A stretch of DNA of 64,000 nucleotides from an uncultured Lachnospiraceae bacterium. GTDB taxonomy: Bacteria > Bacillota > Clostridia > Lachnospirales > Lachnospiraceae. Position 1 is the first letter of the stretch. Each line of letters opens with the position of its first letter. The translations under genes were made by a program, and so were the position numbers. The stretch covers positions 62,001 through 126,000 of the forward strand of contig CAMNXA010000001.1 in assembly GCA_946566685.1 (NCBI GenBank). The letters are read 5' to 3'. The notes beneath the pieces are model-generated. The model saw only the letters and a program-made list of their open reading frames with translations, was not told the origin of the DNA and ran no database searches. Shown piece by piece: positions 26,690 to 36,740 of this stretch.

Positions 26690-27772
26690 CTATCTGCCAA
26701 TGCTTCCGGGTATCGTCCTCAAAATCGCCTTCACCCCCGCCTTGAACGGGATCACCATCCGTTCCTCCCACCGTATCCTGCGACAGTAACGTACCGGCGA
26801 TTTATAAAAGAGCGACAGCTTCCTCCGGTCCCGGGGATCCACGATCGGCTCCTGAAAAGCCTTCCTGGCTTTTACCTCATCCCTGCGCAGGATATTTTCC
26901 AATTCCGTCAGATAAGGCGGATGGGATAGCTGCGCATAGAAGAGCAATAATCTTTTATAAAAAAAATAATCATGAACCCGGGCCAGATCCTCTCTGCCCA
27001 ATTCCTGTAAGAATTTTGTCTTCTCATAATAGGCAGGAATCAGATCCGTAAAGGTACGCAAATTAATCTGCGCATTCATGATGCTTCCCTCTCTGTCTAT
27101 TATATAGTTATAATAGGCAGTGTCAAGGTAAATACAGCGTTTGGCACGGGCAAGGGCGGAGGTTGTAAACAGGATGTCCTCATACCACTTTCCCCCCGGG
27201 AAAGACAGCCCGTCCAGGATTTCCCTTCTATATAATTTGTTCCAGGCAGCGTTCTGGATGGCATATTCCTCCCGCTCCTCCACATAACACTGTAATGCTT
27301 CCTGTCCCTCAAAAAGCACTGCCCTGTCCACAGAGCCATCCTCCGTATGATCTCTATATACCTGACGATACCGACAGACTGCGGCATCCGCCTGCTGCTC
27401 TAATAGTGCGCCCAACATTCTCTCATACATATCGGGATCGATCCAGTCATCCCCGTCCACAAAACCGATATAAGCGCCTGTAGACTGTGCCATTCCCACA
27501 TTCCTGGCATCCGCCAGGCCGCCGTTGGGCTTATGAATAACACGTATTCTTTTATCCTCTGCCGCCATCTTGTCGCAGATATGCCCCGTCTCATCCACAG
27601 AACCGTCATCCACCACGATGATCTCCAGATTCCGGTAAGTCTGCGCGCAAATAGACCTGATCCCCCGCTCAACATAAGCTTCTATATTATAGGCGGCCAC
27701 TATGACAGAAATCAGATGTGCCTGCTCTTTCTCATATGACATTGAAGGATGATACTGTTCTAATATTTTCAC
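26690..27772 (-). CDS. GT2-family glycosyltransferase
   Basis: A 360-residue GT-A transferase with LISVIVAAYNIEAYVERGI, IIVVDDGSVDETG and YIGFVDGDDWIDPDMYERM (DxD). It begins with a GTG at 27772, placed after GGAGGCCGAAT. A short basic N-terminal stretch precedes the domain. GT2 members of this type extend lipid-linked repeat units in the cytoplasm. The donor is unknown. It lies between the second AsnB-like gene and a GT11 gene. Confidence 0.87.
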   Translation of the reverse strand: MKILEQYHPSMSYEKEQAHLISVIVAAYNIEAYVERGIRSICAQTYRNLEIIVVDDGSVDETGHICDKMAAEDKRIRVIHKPNGGLADARNVGMAQSTGAYIGFVDGDDWIDPDMYERMLGALLEQQADAAVCRYRQVYRDHTEDGSVDRAVLFEGQEALQCYVEEREEYAIQNAAWNKLYRREILDGLSFPGGKWYEDILFTTSALARAKRCIYLDTAYYNYIIDREGSIMNAQINLRTFTDLIPAYYEKTKFLQELGREDLARVHDYFFYKRLLLFYAQLSHPPYLTELENILRRDEVKARKAFQEPIVDPRDRRKLSLFYKSPVRYCRRIRWEERMVIPFKAGVKAILRTIPGSIGR

Positions 27773-27791
27773 ATTCGGCCTCCGTGATTTT

Positions 27792-29747
27792 CTATCTTGG
27801 TGCGTGACGCACCATCCACTCCTGGAACATCAGTACATACCAGATCTGCACCCGCCAGATATCGTGCTGTATATAATCGTCCCAGAGCCTTTTTACAGCC
27901 GCAGGATTCAATAACGCATGCCTTTTTATTAATGTCGGATCCAACAGGTTCTCTGCCCACTCCCGCAGTCCCGGTTCTTTCAGCCACTTGTGGAGCGGAA
28001 TACTGAATCCCTTCTTAGGCCGCTCCATCAACTCCTGCGGCACATAGTGGTAAAGAATATCCCGCAGCACCTTCTTGCTGACACCATCTTTGCTTCTATA
28101 AGAAAGGGGTAGCCTCCACGCAAACTCTACCACATCCTTATCCAACATCGGCACCCTGGTCTCCAGGGATACCGCCATCGCCGTCCGGTCTACCTTATTT
28201 AAAATATCATCCGGATGATACATCAGCAGATCCATCAGCATCAGATTATGCTGAGGCTGTTCCAAAAGGCCGCCGGGATATTCCTCCATCAGTGTCCGCC
28301 CTTCTCTCCAGGGCAGAATCTCCTGCCAGACATCCGGTATCCATGACGCTTTGGTCTGCTCATGCTTTCCCACAAGCGAAAGACCCTCTCCGATCTCCGA
28401 GCGCAGATACATATCCTCTATATTTTTAGCGCCCAATAACCTGGCTCTTGTGGCAAATCCTCCCTGGCTGATCTTTCCTGCCGCTCCAAGCATAACGCTT
28501 GCCATTCTTCTGACAGGATAGGGAACCTTCTTCGTCTTGTTCCAAATCCGGTCAATAGAATAGTAGGTGTTATATCCGCAGAACAATTCATCGCCGCCAT
28601 CCCCGCTCAGGGACACCGTCACATGCTCCCTGGTAATCTTACTGACCAGATAGGTAGGAATCTGGGACGAATCCGCAAAGGGCTCCCCAAACATATCTGC
28701 CAGGTTCGGAATCACCTGCCTGGCATCCTCTTCCGTAATATAGACTTCCGTATGCTCGGTTCCCAGATGCGCAGCAATCTCTTTTGCCACTGGCGCCTCG
28801 TTGAATTTCTCCTCCCACATACCAATCGTAAAAGTCCTGACCTTACGATCGCTCATGGACTGCATCAGGGATACCACCGTGCTGCTGTCAATCCCCGCCG
28901 AGAGAAAAGCCCCCACCGGCACGTCTGCCACCATCTGTCCGGCAATGGAATCCCGCAATAGTCTCTCCAATTCTTCCGCCGCTTCCGTTTCGCTTCCCCG
29001 AAACAGATTTTGCTGCCCCCTAACCGCCGTCTCCTGCATGGACCAATATGCCTTTATGGCCGGTTTATTAAATGGTGATTTAATACTTAATATCTTTCCC
29101 GGTTGCAGTTTCCATATCCCTTCATAGATAGAATATGGGGCTGCAATATATCCGTAACGCATGTAATCGCCCAATACTCGCGGGTTAACCGGGTTGCAGA
29201 ACCCATCCAGCCCGGAGATGGAATTGAGGTCGGATGCGAAGACAAATCTTTTTTGATCTTCACCGTTATTTATATCTTCTTTTAATATTCCATAAAATAA
29301 CGGCTTCTCTCCGACCCGATCGCGGGCCAGAAATAACGTTTGTTCTTGTTGGTCATATAACGCAATTGCAAACATGCCTTTTACCATATTGAGAGTATTC
29401 TCTAACCCATATGCGGAAACTGCTTCCAGGAGAATCTCCGTATCGGAGCTCCCCCTGAAAGCAGTCACCCTGCCCTCGTCAAGCAGTATTTGTTTAATCT
29501 TGATATAATTATATACCTCTCCGTTATAGGCCATGACATATCGCCCGTTATGAGATACCATGGGCTGCGCCCCGGCAGGGGACAGATCCAGGATGGATAA
29601 TCTCCTGTGTCCCAGCACAACTTGATGGTCATCGGATGACCAGACGCCGGAAGCATCCGGCCCTCTGTGATACATCTTCTCATTCATCTGTTCAATATTC
29701 TTCTGCCAATCTTTTTTCCAGTTGCAAAAACCAGCGATTCCACACAT
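27792..29747 (-). CDS. asnB: Asparagine synthase (glutamine-hydrolysing) family amidotransferase, copy 2
   Basis: The 651-residue protein has an N-terminal class II glutamine amidotransferase domain (Cys2 nucleophile in MCGIAGF, then RGPDASG and YNGEVYN) and a C-terminal synthetase domain with the PP-loop LSAGIDSSTV. The usual loop is SGGxDSS, so Ala replaces the second Gly. AsnB-type proteins in polysaccharide loci are thought to amidate uronic acid carboxyl groups, as WbpS does in Pseudomonas O-antigen synthesis. UDP-GalNAcA genes in this window fit that role. Housekeeping asparagine synthesis cannot be excluded. The strong RBS GAGGAGGAA lies within the end of the upstream SGNH gene. Confidence 0.88.
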   Translation of the reverse strand: MCGIAGFCNWKKDWQKNIEQMNEKMYHRGPDASGVWSSDDHQVVLGHRRLSILDLSPAGAQPMVSHNGRYVMAYNGEVYNYIKIKQILLDEGRVTAFRGSSDTEILLEAVSAYGLENTLNMVKGMFAIALYDQQEQTLFLARDRVGEKPLFYGILKEDINNGEDQKRFVFASDLNSISGLDGFCNPVNPRVLGDYMRYGYIAAPYSIYEGIWKLQPGKILSIKSPFNKPAIKAYWSMQETAVRGQQNLFRGSETEAAEELERLLRDSIAGQMVADVPVGAFLSAGIDSSTVVSLMQSMSDRKVRTFTIGMWEEKFNEAPVAKEIAAHLGTEHTEVYITEEDARQVIPNLADMFGEPFADSSQIPTYLVSKITREHVTVSLSGDGGDELFCGYNTYYSIDRIWNKTKKVPYPVRRMASVMLGAAGKISQGGFATRARLLGAKNIEDMYLRSEIGEGLSLVGKHEQTKASWIPDVWQEILPWREGRTLMEEYPGGLLEQPQHNLMLMDLLMYHPDDILNKVDRTAMAVSLETRVPMLDKDVVEFAWRLPLSYRSKDGVSKKVLRDILYHYVPQELMERPKKGFSIPLHKWLKEPGLREWAENLLDPTLIKRHALLNPAAVKRLWDDYIQHDIWRVQIWYVLMFQEWMVRHAPR

Positions 29748-29750
29748 GTG

Positions 29751-30836
29751 TTATTCCTCCTCAATGACCGCATAATCCTCATTGACTATGCGCTCTCTGA
29801 TGGTTTCCCGCGCTGTCTCCATATTCTCCTGCCAACTCACATAGGCTTTATCCCAGGATGCATATCTGTCATCTCCCCGCTTGTCCTGGAACTCATAATG
29901 TTCTATCAGATACTGCTTCAGAAATTCCGTACATTTCTCCGCACCCACAGCGTTGGTATGACTCCCGTAATCTGCAAAGTCTTCCTCAAAAATAATACCG
30001 ATCTCTTCATAATAATTGTTCATATTTAAGAAAGGATAACCATAGGAAGTCACAATCTCTTCCATATAATTGAACATCTGCTGTTCTTCCAGAGATTCCC
30101 CATAAGGGGAAACCAGAAACAAGGCATCCTTATTCCCTTTTTCCAGAAACAACAACAGTTCCTTCAGATATTCTTCCTGCTCCGGCGAAATTGCCCTTGT
30201 CCCCTCTGCACCGCCGCAATCCGGCATAGGCTGCGGCCCCACTTCGTCTTTGAATGTATATCCCTTGCTGGGGCTTGCGTGGTGATAAAACATATTCGCC
30301 CACTCCGAAGGCAGCGCCAGCATCTTCCAATTGGTGTGATATTTCATGATGTCCAGATAATAACTGAGCCGCCCCTCTTCATCCTCTTCGGGTACCATCG
30401 CCTGTATGGTCTTGATCCGGTGAACCGAATACTTCATATTATCCGTCACTCCCCTGGTATAGGCCATATTGTCCCTGAGTCCCTGATCGTCTATGGTGTA
30501 CATACGCATCTCGAAAATGTAGAGTTCCGGCGACTGTGTCTTCTCCGCTTCCTCCACCAGATAACGCATGGCTAACGGCCTTTGCACATTGGACGAGAGG
30601 GGATACATGGCAATTCCGGTCTCTCCCCACAGCTTGGGCGCTGCATAATAAGGAAATACCGGGCTGGAACCAATCATCACAATATCCAGTGTATCCCTTT
30701 TCTCCGCATAAAACCCGGCAAACCGATCCTTCACATCACCGTTGGTTCTTACCATATAAGATACCGGCAAAAGCAATGCCAGAAAGATGGCAATAAACAA
30801 AGCTGCCTGCACCGCAATCTTTAATCTATCCTTCAT
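29751..30836 (-). CDS. SGNH-hydrolase-like (DltD/AlgJ-type) protein, core form
   Basis: The 361-residue protein has an N-terminal signal-anchor helix (about 8-28) and an SGNH-like domain with IVMIGSSPV (Ser58) and DYGSHTNAVG (Asp/His pair). The end of the core, DKRGDDRYASWDKAYVSW, matches DHRGEEEYADWEEDY in the protein at 10949, so all three belong to one family. This one lacks their extra C-terminal domain. No MBOAT gene is adjacent, so it may work with one of the two MBOAT proteins elsewhere in the locus. It lies between a GT4 gene and an AsnB-like gene with spacings of a few bases. Confidence 0.68.
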   Translation of the reverse strand: MKDRLKIAVQAALFIAIFLALLLPVSYMVRTNGDVKDRFAGFYAEKRDTLDIVMIGSSPVFPYYAAPKLWGETGIAMYPLSSNVQRPLAMRYLVEEAEKTQSPELYIFEMRMYTIDDQGLRDNMAYTRGVTDNMKYSVHRIKTIQAMVPEEDEEGRLSYYLDIMKYHTNWKMLALPSEWANMFYHHASPSKGYTFKDEVGPQPMPDCGGAEGTRAISPEQEEYLKELLLFLEKGNKDALFLVSPYGESLEEQQMFNYMEEIVTSYGYPFLNMNNYYEEIGIIFEEDFADYGSHTNAVGAEKCTEFLKQYLIEHYEFQDKRGDDRYASWDKAYVSWQENMETARETIRERIVNEDYAVIEEE

Positions 30837-30841
30837 ATATC

Positions 30842-31951
30842 TTACCTTTCTATAATAGACTCAAAATATTCCTTCCACAGGCGGTTCACCCGCTCCGGGG
30901 CAAGTCTCTCCTGTATCCTGGCCGCCTCTCTTCCAAGTTCCTGCGCATAGACAGGATCGGCAAGCAGCCTGTCCATGGCCGCCTCCAGCGCCTTCTGGTC
31001 TCCCGCAGGAATGATCAGCCCATTGACACCGTCTGTCATCAGTTCCACTGTGCCGCCGCTGGGCACATCCGTAGCGATTACCGGAAGTCCTGTGGCCAGG
31101 GCTTCTATCAGGGCATTGGACACGCCCTCCGAATAGGAAGTAAGCAAAAACATCGATGCTTTCTCGATCCGCTGCGCCACATTGGGAATCACCCCCGGCA
31201 ATTCCACCCGCTCACCGACACCCAGTTTCTCTGCCAGTTCCTTCAAATAAGAGTGTAATTCCCCATCGCCGTATATCGTTAACACATATTCCGGGTACCT
31301 GTCACCCAATGCGGCAAAGGCCCGTATCATCATCTCATGGTTCTTATTGGCATCCATACGCCCCACAGATACGATCCGCCGCTCCCTCTCTCCCTCGTAA
31401 CGAGGCTTCATAAAATCCGGATTCAGGGAATTGGGAAGAATCACTGCCCGCTCTCCCACCCTTCTGGAAAAGAAATCTCTGGATCTCTCCGTCTGTAAGA
31501 TAACACCTGATGCAAATGGAAAGAGTAAATTGGCCAGCACGCGCATCAATCTGCTCGGGTATTCCTCTCTGGCCTCCCCCACCACCGACACCACCGGCCT
31601 GGTTCCTGTCCCCATTGTGGTAACTACTGTCATGAAATTATTTTTCCCAATGCAGGATAACACCAGTTCTGGTTGATATTGTCTCCATATCGCATGTAAT
31701 TTTTTAACCCTCCGGTAAAAATTTCTGACCCTGCTTCCCGTAATCTCCTTTTCATCGATTTCAGAGATAACACGCGCAATTTGCTCTGGAAGGGGATATT
31801 CGTCTTCTTTCCGGTATTGGGTCACCATCGTGACCCGGTAGCCCTCCTGTGCGAAGTACTCCGCCAGATTCACGAACACCCTTTCTGCTCCTCCCTTATG
31901 TAGGGAGCCTATATAGAATGCTATGTGTTTTCTTCTCACTGTTTCTTTCAT
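30842..31951 (-). CDS. GT4-family glycosyltransferase
   Basis: A 369-residue GT-B transferase with AFYIGSLHKGGAERVFVNLA at the N-terminus and IVSVGRMDANKNHEMMIRAF followed by TSYSEGVSNALIEALATGLP, the E-x7-E donor motif. The N-terminal GGAERV block and the overall plan resemble the proteins encoded at 39155 and 47738, suggesting related enzymes. The donor is unknown. It is the first gene after a 224-base AT-rich gap and may have its own promoter. Confidence 0.88.
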   Translation of the reverse strand: MKETVRRKHIAFYIGSLHKGGAERVFVNLAEYFAQEGYRVTMVTQYRKEDEYPLPEQIARVISEIDEKEITGSRVRNFYRRVKKLHAIWRQYQPELVLSCIGKNNFMTVVTTMGTGTRPVVSVVGEAREEYPSRLMRVLANLLFPFASGVILQTERSRDFFSRRVGERAVILPNSLNPDFMKPRYEGERERRIVSVGRMDANKNHEMMIRAFAALGDRYPEYVLTIYGDGELHSYLKELAEKLGVGERVELPGVIPNVAQRIEKASMFLLTSYSEGVSNALIEALATGLPVIATDVPSGGTVELMTDGVNGLIIPAGDQKALEAAMDRLLADPVYAQELGREAARIQERLAPERVNRLWKEYFESIIER

Positions 31952-32175
31952 ATCACTTGCATAAGTTCCTTCATTTTTCTACAAAAAACCCTCTTTTTTG
32001 CAATTTCATCCTCTATCTTCTTGCAAAACGGCCTTAAAACGACTTCTTAATTAAATTTCCTTTTATTTTTGCATGTCTGAATTCACTGACAATTTCTTCT
32101 CTTTTCTGATAATTTTCTTCTTAAAATTTCATGATACCGTACACGTTTTTTTCATTTTTAACATCCCGTTCGTTA
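31952..32175 (-). promoter_or_regulatory. AT-rich 224-base intergenic region with a weak promoter candidate
   Basis: This is the longest non-coding gap in the window and is clearly richer in A and T than the genes. A possible promoter is TTGTCA (32087-32092) and AAAAAT (32065-32070) with a 16-base spacer and an upstream TGC. The -10 match is only 4 of 6. A short AT-only hairpin (TTTTTT facing AAAAAA around GAGGG) lies near 31985-32000 but lacks the GC stem of a terminator. The gap may separate two transcription units. Confidence 0.3.
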
Positions 32176-34074
32176 TCATTTCCGATGATATGCCTCATAC
32201 CATTGCTGAAATACAAAGAATGACCATGCCAGTTTTGAGTAGTTAGCACCGGTCGCAGGACCCCCATCGCCGGTCTCAATATAGCTTTTAATCATCCCGG
32301 ACACGTAGTCGGCATCAAAAATCGACTGTTCTTTTAAGAATTCATAACTACTGTAATCCAGCAATTTTTCCCGCAGAGGACCCCTCAGCCACTTATCGAG
32401 CGGAACCCCAAATCCGACCTTCGGACGATCCAATAAATCCCTCGGAATATAATCACAGGCGATATCTTTTAGGATATGTTTTTTGTCTCCATCGGCATAT
32501 TTATACCTGTGAGGGATCCTATAAGAGTACTCCATCACGTCCTTATCCAGGATTGGGCACCTGGATTCCAGGGAATATTTCATGGAAGCCCTGTCTACTT
32601 TACAGAGAATATCTCCCGGCAGATAGGTGTCCATATCCACCAGCATCCTTCTCACCTGCCAGTTATTTTCCTGATAACCGCTCTCGATCAGATAATGTAC
32701 CGGCAGCGCTTTTATTCCCGCCGGAAGTTCTCCCACCATGGCTCTTGCCATCACAGGATAATTGCTTGCCCCAAACTGGGTCTTGCTTTCCTGCTCCCTG
32801 TTGCCGGCAATCACCCTCACCCGGAAGGGCAGCCTGTCCTCCAGATGCATCTGCTTCGCACCGGGCAGATTGCACAGGCCGTGCACCATACCGCCGAGCA
32901 AATCCAGTTTCTGTGCCATCGCCACGTTCTCATAGATATTATACCCACAGAAAAACTCATCGCCGCCATCTCCCGACAGAGCCACTGTCACATGCTCCCT
33001 GGCCAGCTGGGAGACCATCATGGTCGCAATCTGGGAACTGTCTGCAAAGGGCTCGTCATAGTACTTCGCAATACTCTCCACCAGACCGAACATATCCGCC
33101 TCGTCAATATAGAGTTCCGTATGTTCCGTTCCCAGATACGCCGCTACGGCTTTGGCATATTTGGCCTCGTTATATCTTTCCTCATGAAAACCAATGGAAA
33201 AAGTCTTTACCGGCCGCTCAGAATGCTCCTGGGCGATAGCCGTCACCAGGGAAGAATCATATCCGCCGCTCAAGAATGCCCCCAGGGGAACATCCGCGAT
33301 CATCCGCAGCGCCACAGCCTTTTTCAGAAGTTCCTTCAACTGGGCCTTCGCCTCTTCATAGCTGCTCACCGGCTCTTTGACAGCCTTGTGATAGACCTCC
33401 TTCACATCCCAGTATTTCCAGGCTGTTATCTGTCCCCCATGGAACTTCAGAACCATCCCTGGCTCCAGTTTGTACACATTCTCATAAATACTCTCTGGCG
33501 CATTGATATACTGGTGAAAAAGATAACGGGACAGCACCCTCCTGTCTATCCGCCCTGCAAAGCCAGGACACTGCATGATAGGCTTCAACTCTGAGGCAAA
33601 CACCAGATCATTATCTTCATACCAATAATAGAGCGGCTTCTTACCAATGCGGTCCCTGACCAGATAGACGTCCTGTGTCTGCCTGTCATACAACGCAATG
33701 GCAAACATCCCGTTAAACCGCTCCAGACACGCAATTCCCCATTTTAAATAGGCGGCTATGATAACCTCCGTGTCACAATCTGACCGGAAGGGATAGTCCG
33801 CCAATTCTTCTCTCAGTTCCCTGAAATTATATATCTCACCATTATAGACCACAGATACCCGCTTATCCTGCGAGTGCATGGGCTGGTGCCCCAAGGCCGA
33901 CAGATCCAGGATAGACAGCCGCCTCTGGGCAAATCCGACCGCATAGCCCTCCGCCATCGGATAAATCTCCACCCCGCTGTCATCAGGCCCCCTGTGATAC
34001 ATGGTGTCGTTCATCTCCTGAAGCTGCTGTATGGTAATGTTCTTCTTACTGATGTATCCGCATATTCCGCACAT
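32176..34074 (-). CDS. asnB: Asparagine synthase (glutamine-hydrolysing) family amidotransferase, copy 1
   Basis: About 632 residues. The glutaminase domain starts MCGICGY (Cys2 nucleophile) and has RGPDDSG, AQRRLSILDLS and YNGEIYNF. The synthetase domain has the PP-loop FLSGGYDSSLV. It is a distinct paralogue of the protein at 27792. The start at 34074 follows GGAGGTTGGT and leaves Cys at position 2, as needed for activity; the longer frame would mask it. It probably makes an amide from glutamine nitrogen, most plausibly on a uronic acid of the glycan or its nucleotide precursor. It lies directly downstream of a deacetylase-like gene. Confidence 0.88.
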   Translation of the reverse strand: MCGICGYISKKNITIQQLQEMNDTMYHRGPDDSGVEIYPMAEGYAVGFAQRRLSILDLSALGHQPMHSQDKRVSVVYNGEIYNFRELREELADYPFRSDCDTEVIIAAYLKWGIACLERFNGMFAIALYDRQTQDVYLVRDRIGKKPLYYWYEDNDLVFASELKPIMQCPGFAGRIDRRVLSRYLFHQYINAPESIYENVYKLEPGMVLKFHGGQITAWKYWDVKEVYHKAVKEPVSSYEEAKAQLKELLKKAVALRMIADVPLGAFLSGGYDSSLVTAIAQEHSERPVKTFSIGFHEERYNEAKYAKAVAAYLGTEHTELYIDEADMFGLVESIAKYYDEPFADSSQIATMMVSQLAREHVTVALSGDGGDEFFCGYNIYENVAMAQKLDLLGGMVHGLCNLPGAKQMHLEDRLPFRVRVIAGNREQESKTQFGASNYPVMARAMVGELPAGIKALPVHYLIESGYQENNWQVRRMLVDMDTYLPGDILCKVDRASMKYSLESRCPILDKDVMEYSYRIPHRYKYADGDKKHILKDIACDYIPRDLLDRPKVGFGVPLDKWLRGPLREKLLDYSSYEFLKEQSIFDADYVSGMIKSYIETGDGGPATGANYSKLAWSFFVFQQWYEAYHRK

Positions 34075-34149
34075 ACCAACCTCCATGATTCTGCTTTATG
34101 GTATCCCAAAGTTTCTAAGAGTCGTCAGACTCCCGGCGCTTCTACGCCC

Positions 34150-34908
34150 CTAGCGCACCTCTTTCTCCATAAAATAATCCCGATATTCACCAAAATCCTT
34201 ACATTCATGATCCACCGATTCTATCAGCTCTATATACTTTTCCTGAATCAATGCCCTGTAGTTCTCAAAGTTACTATACCCCTTCTTACACCAGGCAAAG
34301 GGATGTGTCAGAATCTGCACCTTATCATAACCAGTGATATTTTTTTCATCCGGATATCCATAACGCCAGATATGATTCGCGTCCGACATATATTTCACCT
34401 GCAAAGGCGTCCCCTCTGTCACATTATCTGCAAAGGTAAAGAAGTCGTCCTGATAAGCATTCAGGATACCCTCCAATTTGATATTTTCCCTGAGGACGTC
34501 ACGGGAAGGACGATGTACCGAAAACTCCGTGATCTCAAAGCCAAACATCTCGCTCAAGATTTCTATCTCCATCTTGATCCTTTTCCGGATCTGCTGCATA
34601 TCCGTCATACCATTCAGGGCAAAATGCAGGCCGATGTGCTGGCCTCTCTCATGCATATCCTTGATGATATCCATGTTCTTCTTGGAAAGAATGTTATAGG
34701 AATTATTCGTCCACTGGAAAAAATAGGTGGAAATAAAATCCATGCTCTGCTCCACCTTGGCAAGCTGGTACGCCCTGTCCACGCTGTATTCCACATCGTG
34801 GCGCATGATGATAAACCGATCCCGCGTCAGCGCCTGCGCATAGCTGCACTGCCTGCCTGTGGACTGTATAATCCTGATAATCTCCCTGTAATCGTCAAAT
34901 GAAAACAT
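34150..34908 (-). CDS. Polysaccharide-deacetylase-like (NodB-type fold) protein
   Basis: The 252-residue protein shows a NodB-like order of motifs: FIIMRHDVEYSVD (His-Asp, motif 1), GQHIGLHFALNG (His-x3-His, motif 2) and, near the end, ILTHPFAWC. These would bind a metal and catalyse N- or O-deacetylation of a sugar. It has no signal peptide and no membrane segment, so it acts in the cytoplasm, for example on a lipid-linked intermediate or nucleotide sugar. It follows a membrane protein gene and precedes AsnB copy 1. The substrate is unknown. Confidence 0.68.
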   Translation of the reverse strand: MFSFDDYREIIRIIQSTGRQCSYAQALTRDRFIIMRHDVEYSVDRAYQLAKVEQSMDFISTYFFQWTNNSYNILSKKNMDIIKDMHERGQHIGLHFALNGMTDMQQIRKRIKMEIEILSEMFGFEITEFSVHRPSRDVLRENIKLEGILNAYQDDFFTFADNVTEGTPLQVKYMSDANHIWRYGYPDEKNITGYDKVQILTHPFAWCKKGYSNFENYRALIQEKYIELIESVDHECKDFGEYRDYFMEKEVR

Positions 34909-34940
34909 ATCTCTCTCCCTCTCTATCCGTACATTCTCTA

Positions 34941-36620
34941 TTAATTTGTAAGTAAAGCCATCCCTTTCATCAAAGACCAGATATCATTTTGCGTGCAGCG
35001 GCCGTACAAAATAAGAGTCTTGTCCAAAAGCTGTCCGACTAAAATAATAAAAATGGAACCGGCGCTGAGCAAACGATATAACTTCCTTTTCCCAATCCAG
35101 GCCTGTCCTAATATCACTGCCATAAACAACATTCCCAAGAAATAAAACGGCATAGCAAAACGGGACAACGCCCATTTGTATGAATTCAGGGAAATGAAAA
35201 AATCTACCACATAGCCCACAGCCAGCGTTCCAAACCCCGCCATCGCCCAAAATCCGGTTTCCTTATCTCCTCGTCTATGGTATGCAAACAATCCGATTCC
35301 CAAAACACCAAGAAAAGGCCAGAACATAATGCGGACACTGTCCCACCACAATCCCGCCAGAGCATAGAAAAGCAAGTACCATTCCCCATGATGCAGGGCA
35401 TCCACCGCACAATCCATCATTGTTTCCATATAGGGTAAGCCCACACCAAGGCCTCCCAGCACACCGGGCGCGTTTGAAAACTGGTAGTTCATCACCGGAA
35501 CGATTATGATACCCCCGCCCGCCTGCTCTTCATCAGGGCCGGCCACAGTCATGACACCTTCTATGGAAACCTCATCCACAAGACCGGAAGGCGTCAGCAT
35601 CCCTCCTTCCAGGATTCCCAGAAGGCAGGAGACCAGAATAACACCGCCGAGCACAGCGCCCCTTCCCGCGCTTACATACTCCTTCCCACAGAGCAGATAA
35701 ACCAGCAAAAATCCGCCTACCCCCAACAAAACGCATATGTTGTGAGGCGCACTCATAGCCCAGTACAATACACAGCATACTGTCACAAGATAATGGGAAA
35801 AGACCAGCTTACTCTTATTTTTCAAAATTTGTATGATCATTTCCAGATAGATAAAAAGTGTCGCCACACCGACCACAGAATCCGTATATCCGCTTGAGAT
35901 CAATGGATAATCACTGTCAACAACACGGATTGGCGCCAATGTCAGGGAAACACTTCCCATATAAACCACGCAGACGAGCAAAATACTCAGACCAGGTGAA
36001 AAATATCTGCGAAAAATACCATAGAGAAGCAGACACAGAAAAGCGCCGCTGACCGCCAGCCAAAGCGTCAGGGCAAAGCAGAGGTTATTAAAGCCTAACA
36101 ATCTGCTGAAGCTTGCCAGAACCGACTGCCCATACGATTGATTCAATACCGGGATGTGATTCTGCTCCACAAAATAAGCAGCAATACCAGCATATCTTAA
36201 AGAACCGATGGTTCCAATGCCATCATATGGCGACAGCCCCGCCATATCGACATCAATGATACGATACAGCAATGCATGAAAGGTATGGGCAATCCAGAGG
36301 CCGACCAGAGCCGCCAGCAGTCCCGCATTTTTACACAGCCACGGGATAAAACGCTGAGAAATGGTAATGACCGCAAATACAGCGGCCAGAAGTAAGAGTG
36401 ACCAAAAAACGATTTTATAGGAACCTGTCACCAGCGCTAAGGTTCTCAGGACAGCCAGATAAACCGCCATGCCGATAAAATAAGAACTAGCTAGTATATA
36501 ACACTTGTTATTGTTTTCAATTCCCATTTTACACAGCGCCACCCTGCCGATCACGCAAAACAGCCCTGCAAACAATATCACAATCAAACCACTGCCAATC
36601 ACAGATAGCGCAGCGTTCAT
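34941..36620 (-). CDS. Polytopic membrane protein of unknown function (GT-C-like topology)
   Basis: The 559-residue protein has about 13-14 hydrophobic segments. A first-loop region holds several acidic residues (IDVDMAGLSPYDGIGTIG), a feature seen in GT-C transferases that use lipid-linked sugars, and a large loop near 325-395 should lie outside. I do not recognise the family. It is the first gene after the Fic gene and has a strong promoter candidate and AAGGAGG ribosome site upstream. It could transfer a side-chain sugar at the outer face of the membrane, which is inference only. Confidence 0.6.
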   Translation of the reverse strand: MNAALSVIGSGLIVILFAGLFCVIGRVALCKMGIENNNKCYILASSYFIGMAVYLAVLRTLALVTGSYKIVFWSLLLLAAVFAVITISQRFIPWLCKNAGLLAALVGLWIAHTFHALLYRIIDVDMAGLSPYDGIGTIGSLRYAGIAAYFVEQNHIPVLNQSYGQSVLASFSRLLGFNNLCFALTLWLAVSGAFLCLLLYGIFRRYFSPGLSILLVCVVYMGSVSLTLAPIRVVDSDYPLISSGYTDSVVGVATLFIYLEMIIQILKNKSKLVFSHYLVTVCCVLYWAMSAPHNICVLLGVGGFLLVYLLCGKEYVSAGRGAVLGGVILVSCLLGILEGGMLTPSGLVDEVSIEGVMTVAGPDEEQAGGGIIIVPVMNYQFSNAPGVLGGLGVGLPYMETMMDCAVDALHHGEWYLLFYALAGLWWDSVRIMFWPFLGVLGIGLFAYHRRGDKETGFWAMAGFGTLAVGYVVDFFISLNSYKWALSRFAMPFYFLGMLFMAVILGQAWIGKRKLYRLLSAGSIFIILVGQLLDKTLILYGRCTQNDIWSLMKGMALLTN

Positions 36621-36664
36621 ATAAGATTTCCTCCTTGATGCCGCTTGTTTTTCTTTTTGCGGTT

Positions 36665-36693
36665 ATTATATCACAGCGTCAATATGATGTCTA
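36665..36693 (-). promoter_or_regulatory. Strong SigA-type promoter candidate downstream of the Fic gene
   Basis: Read on the minus strand, TAGACA (36688-36693, 5 of 6 match to TTGACA) and TATAAT (36665-36670, perfect) are separated by 17 bases. TGA before the -10 makes it an extended -10. It lies 45 bases upstream of the start of the 34941-36620 gene, inside a 120-base gap. It is the best promoter match I find in the window and would drive the lower half of the cluster on its own. Confidence 0.75.
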
Positions 36694-36740
36694 TAAACGA
36701 AAGCCCTGGCATGGCCTTGCCGGCTGCACGCGTATGACTT

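Noticed and set aside
32476-33594. Open frame of 372 codons on the plus strand
   Set aside because: It is antisense to AsnB copy 1 and has no conserved pattern.
34087-34149. Two small hairpins between the deacetylase-like gene and AsnB copy 1, considered as a terminator
   Set aside because: The stems are only 4-5 base pairs and no run of T follows on the minus strand. Read-through is expected.
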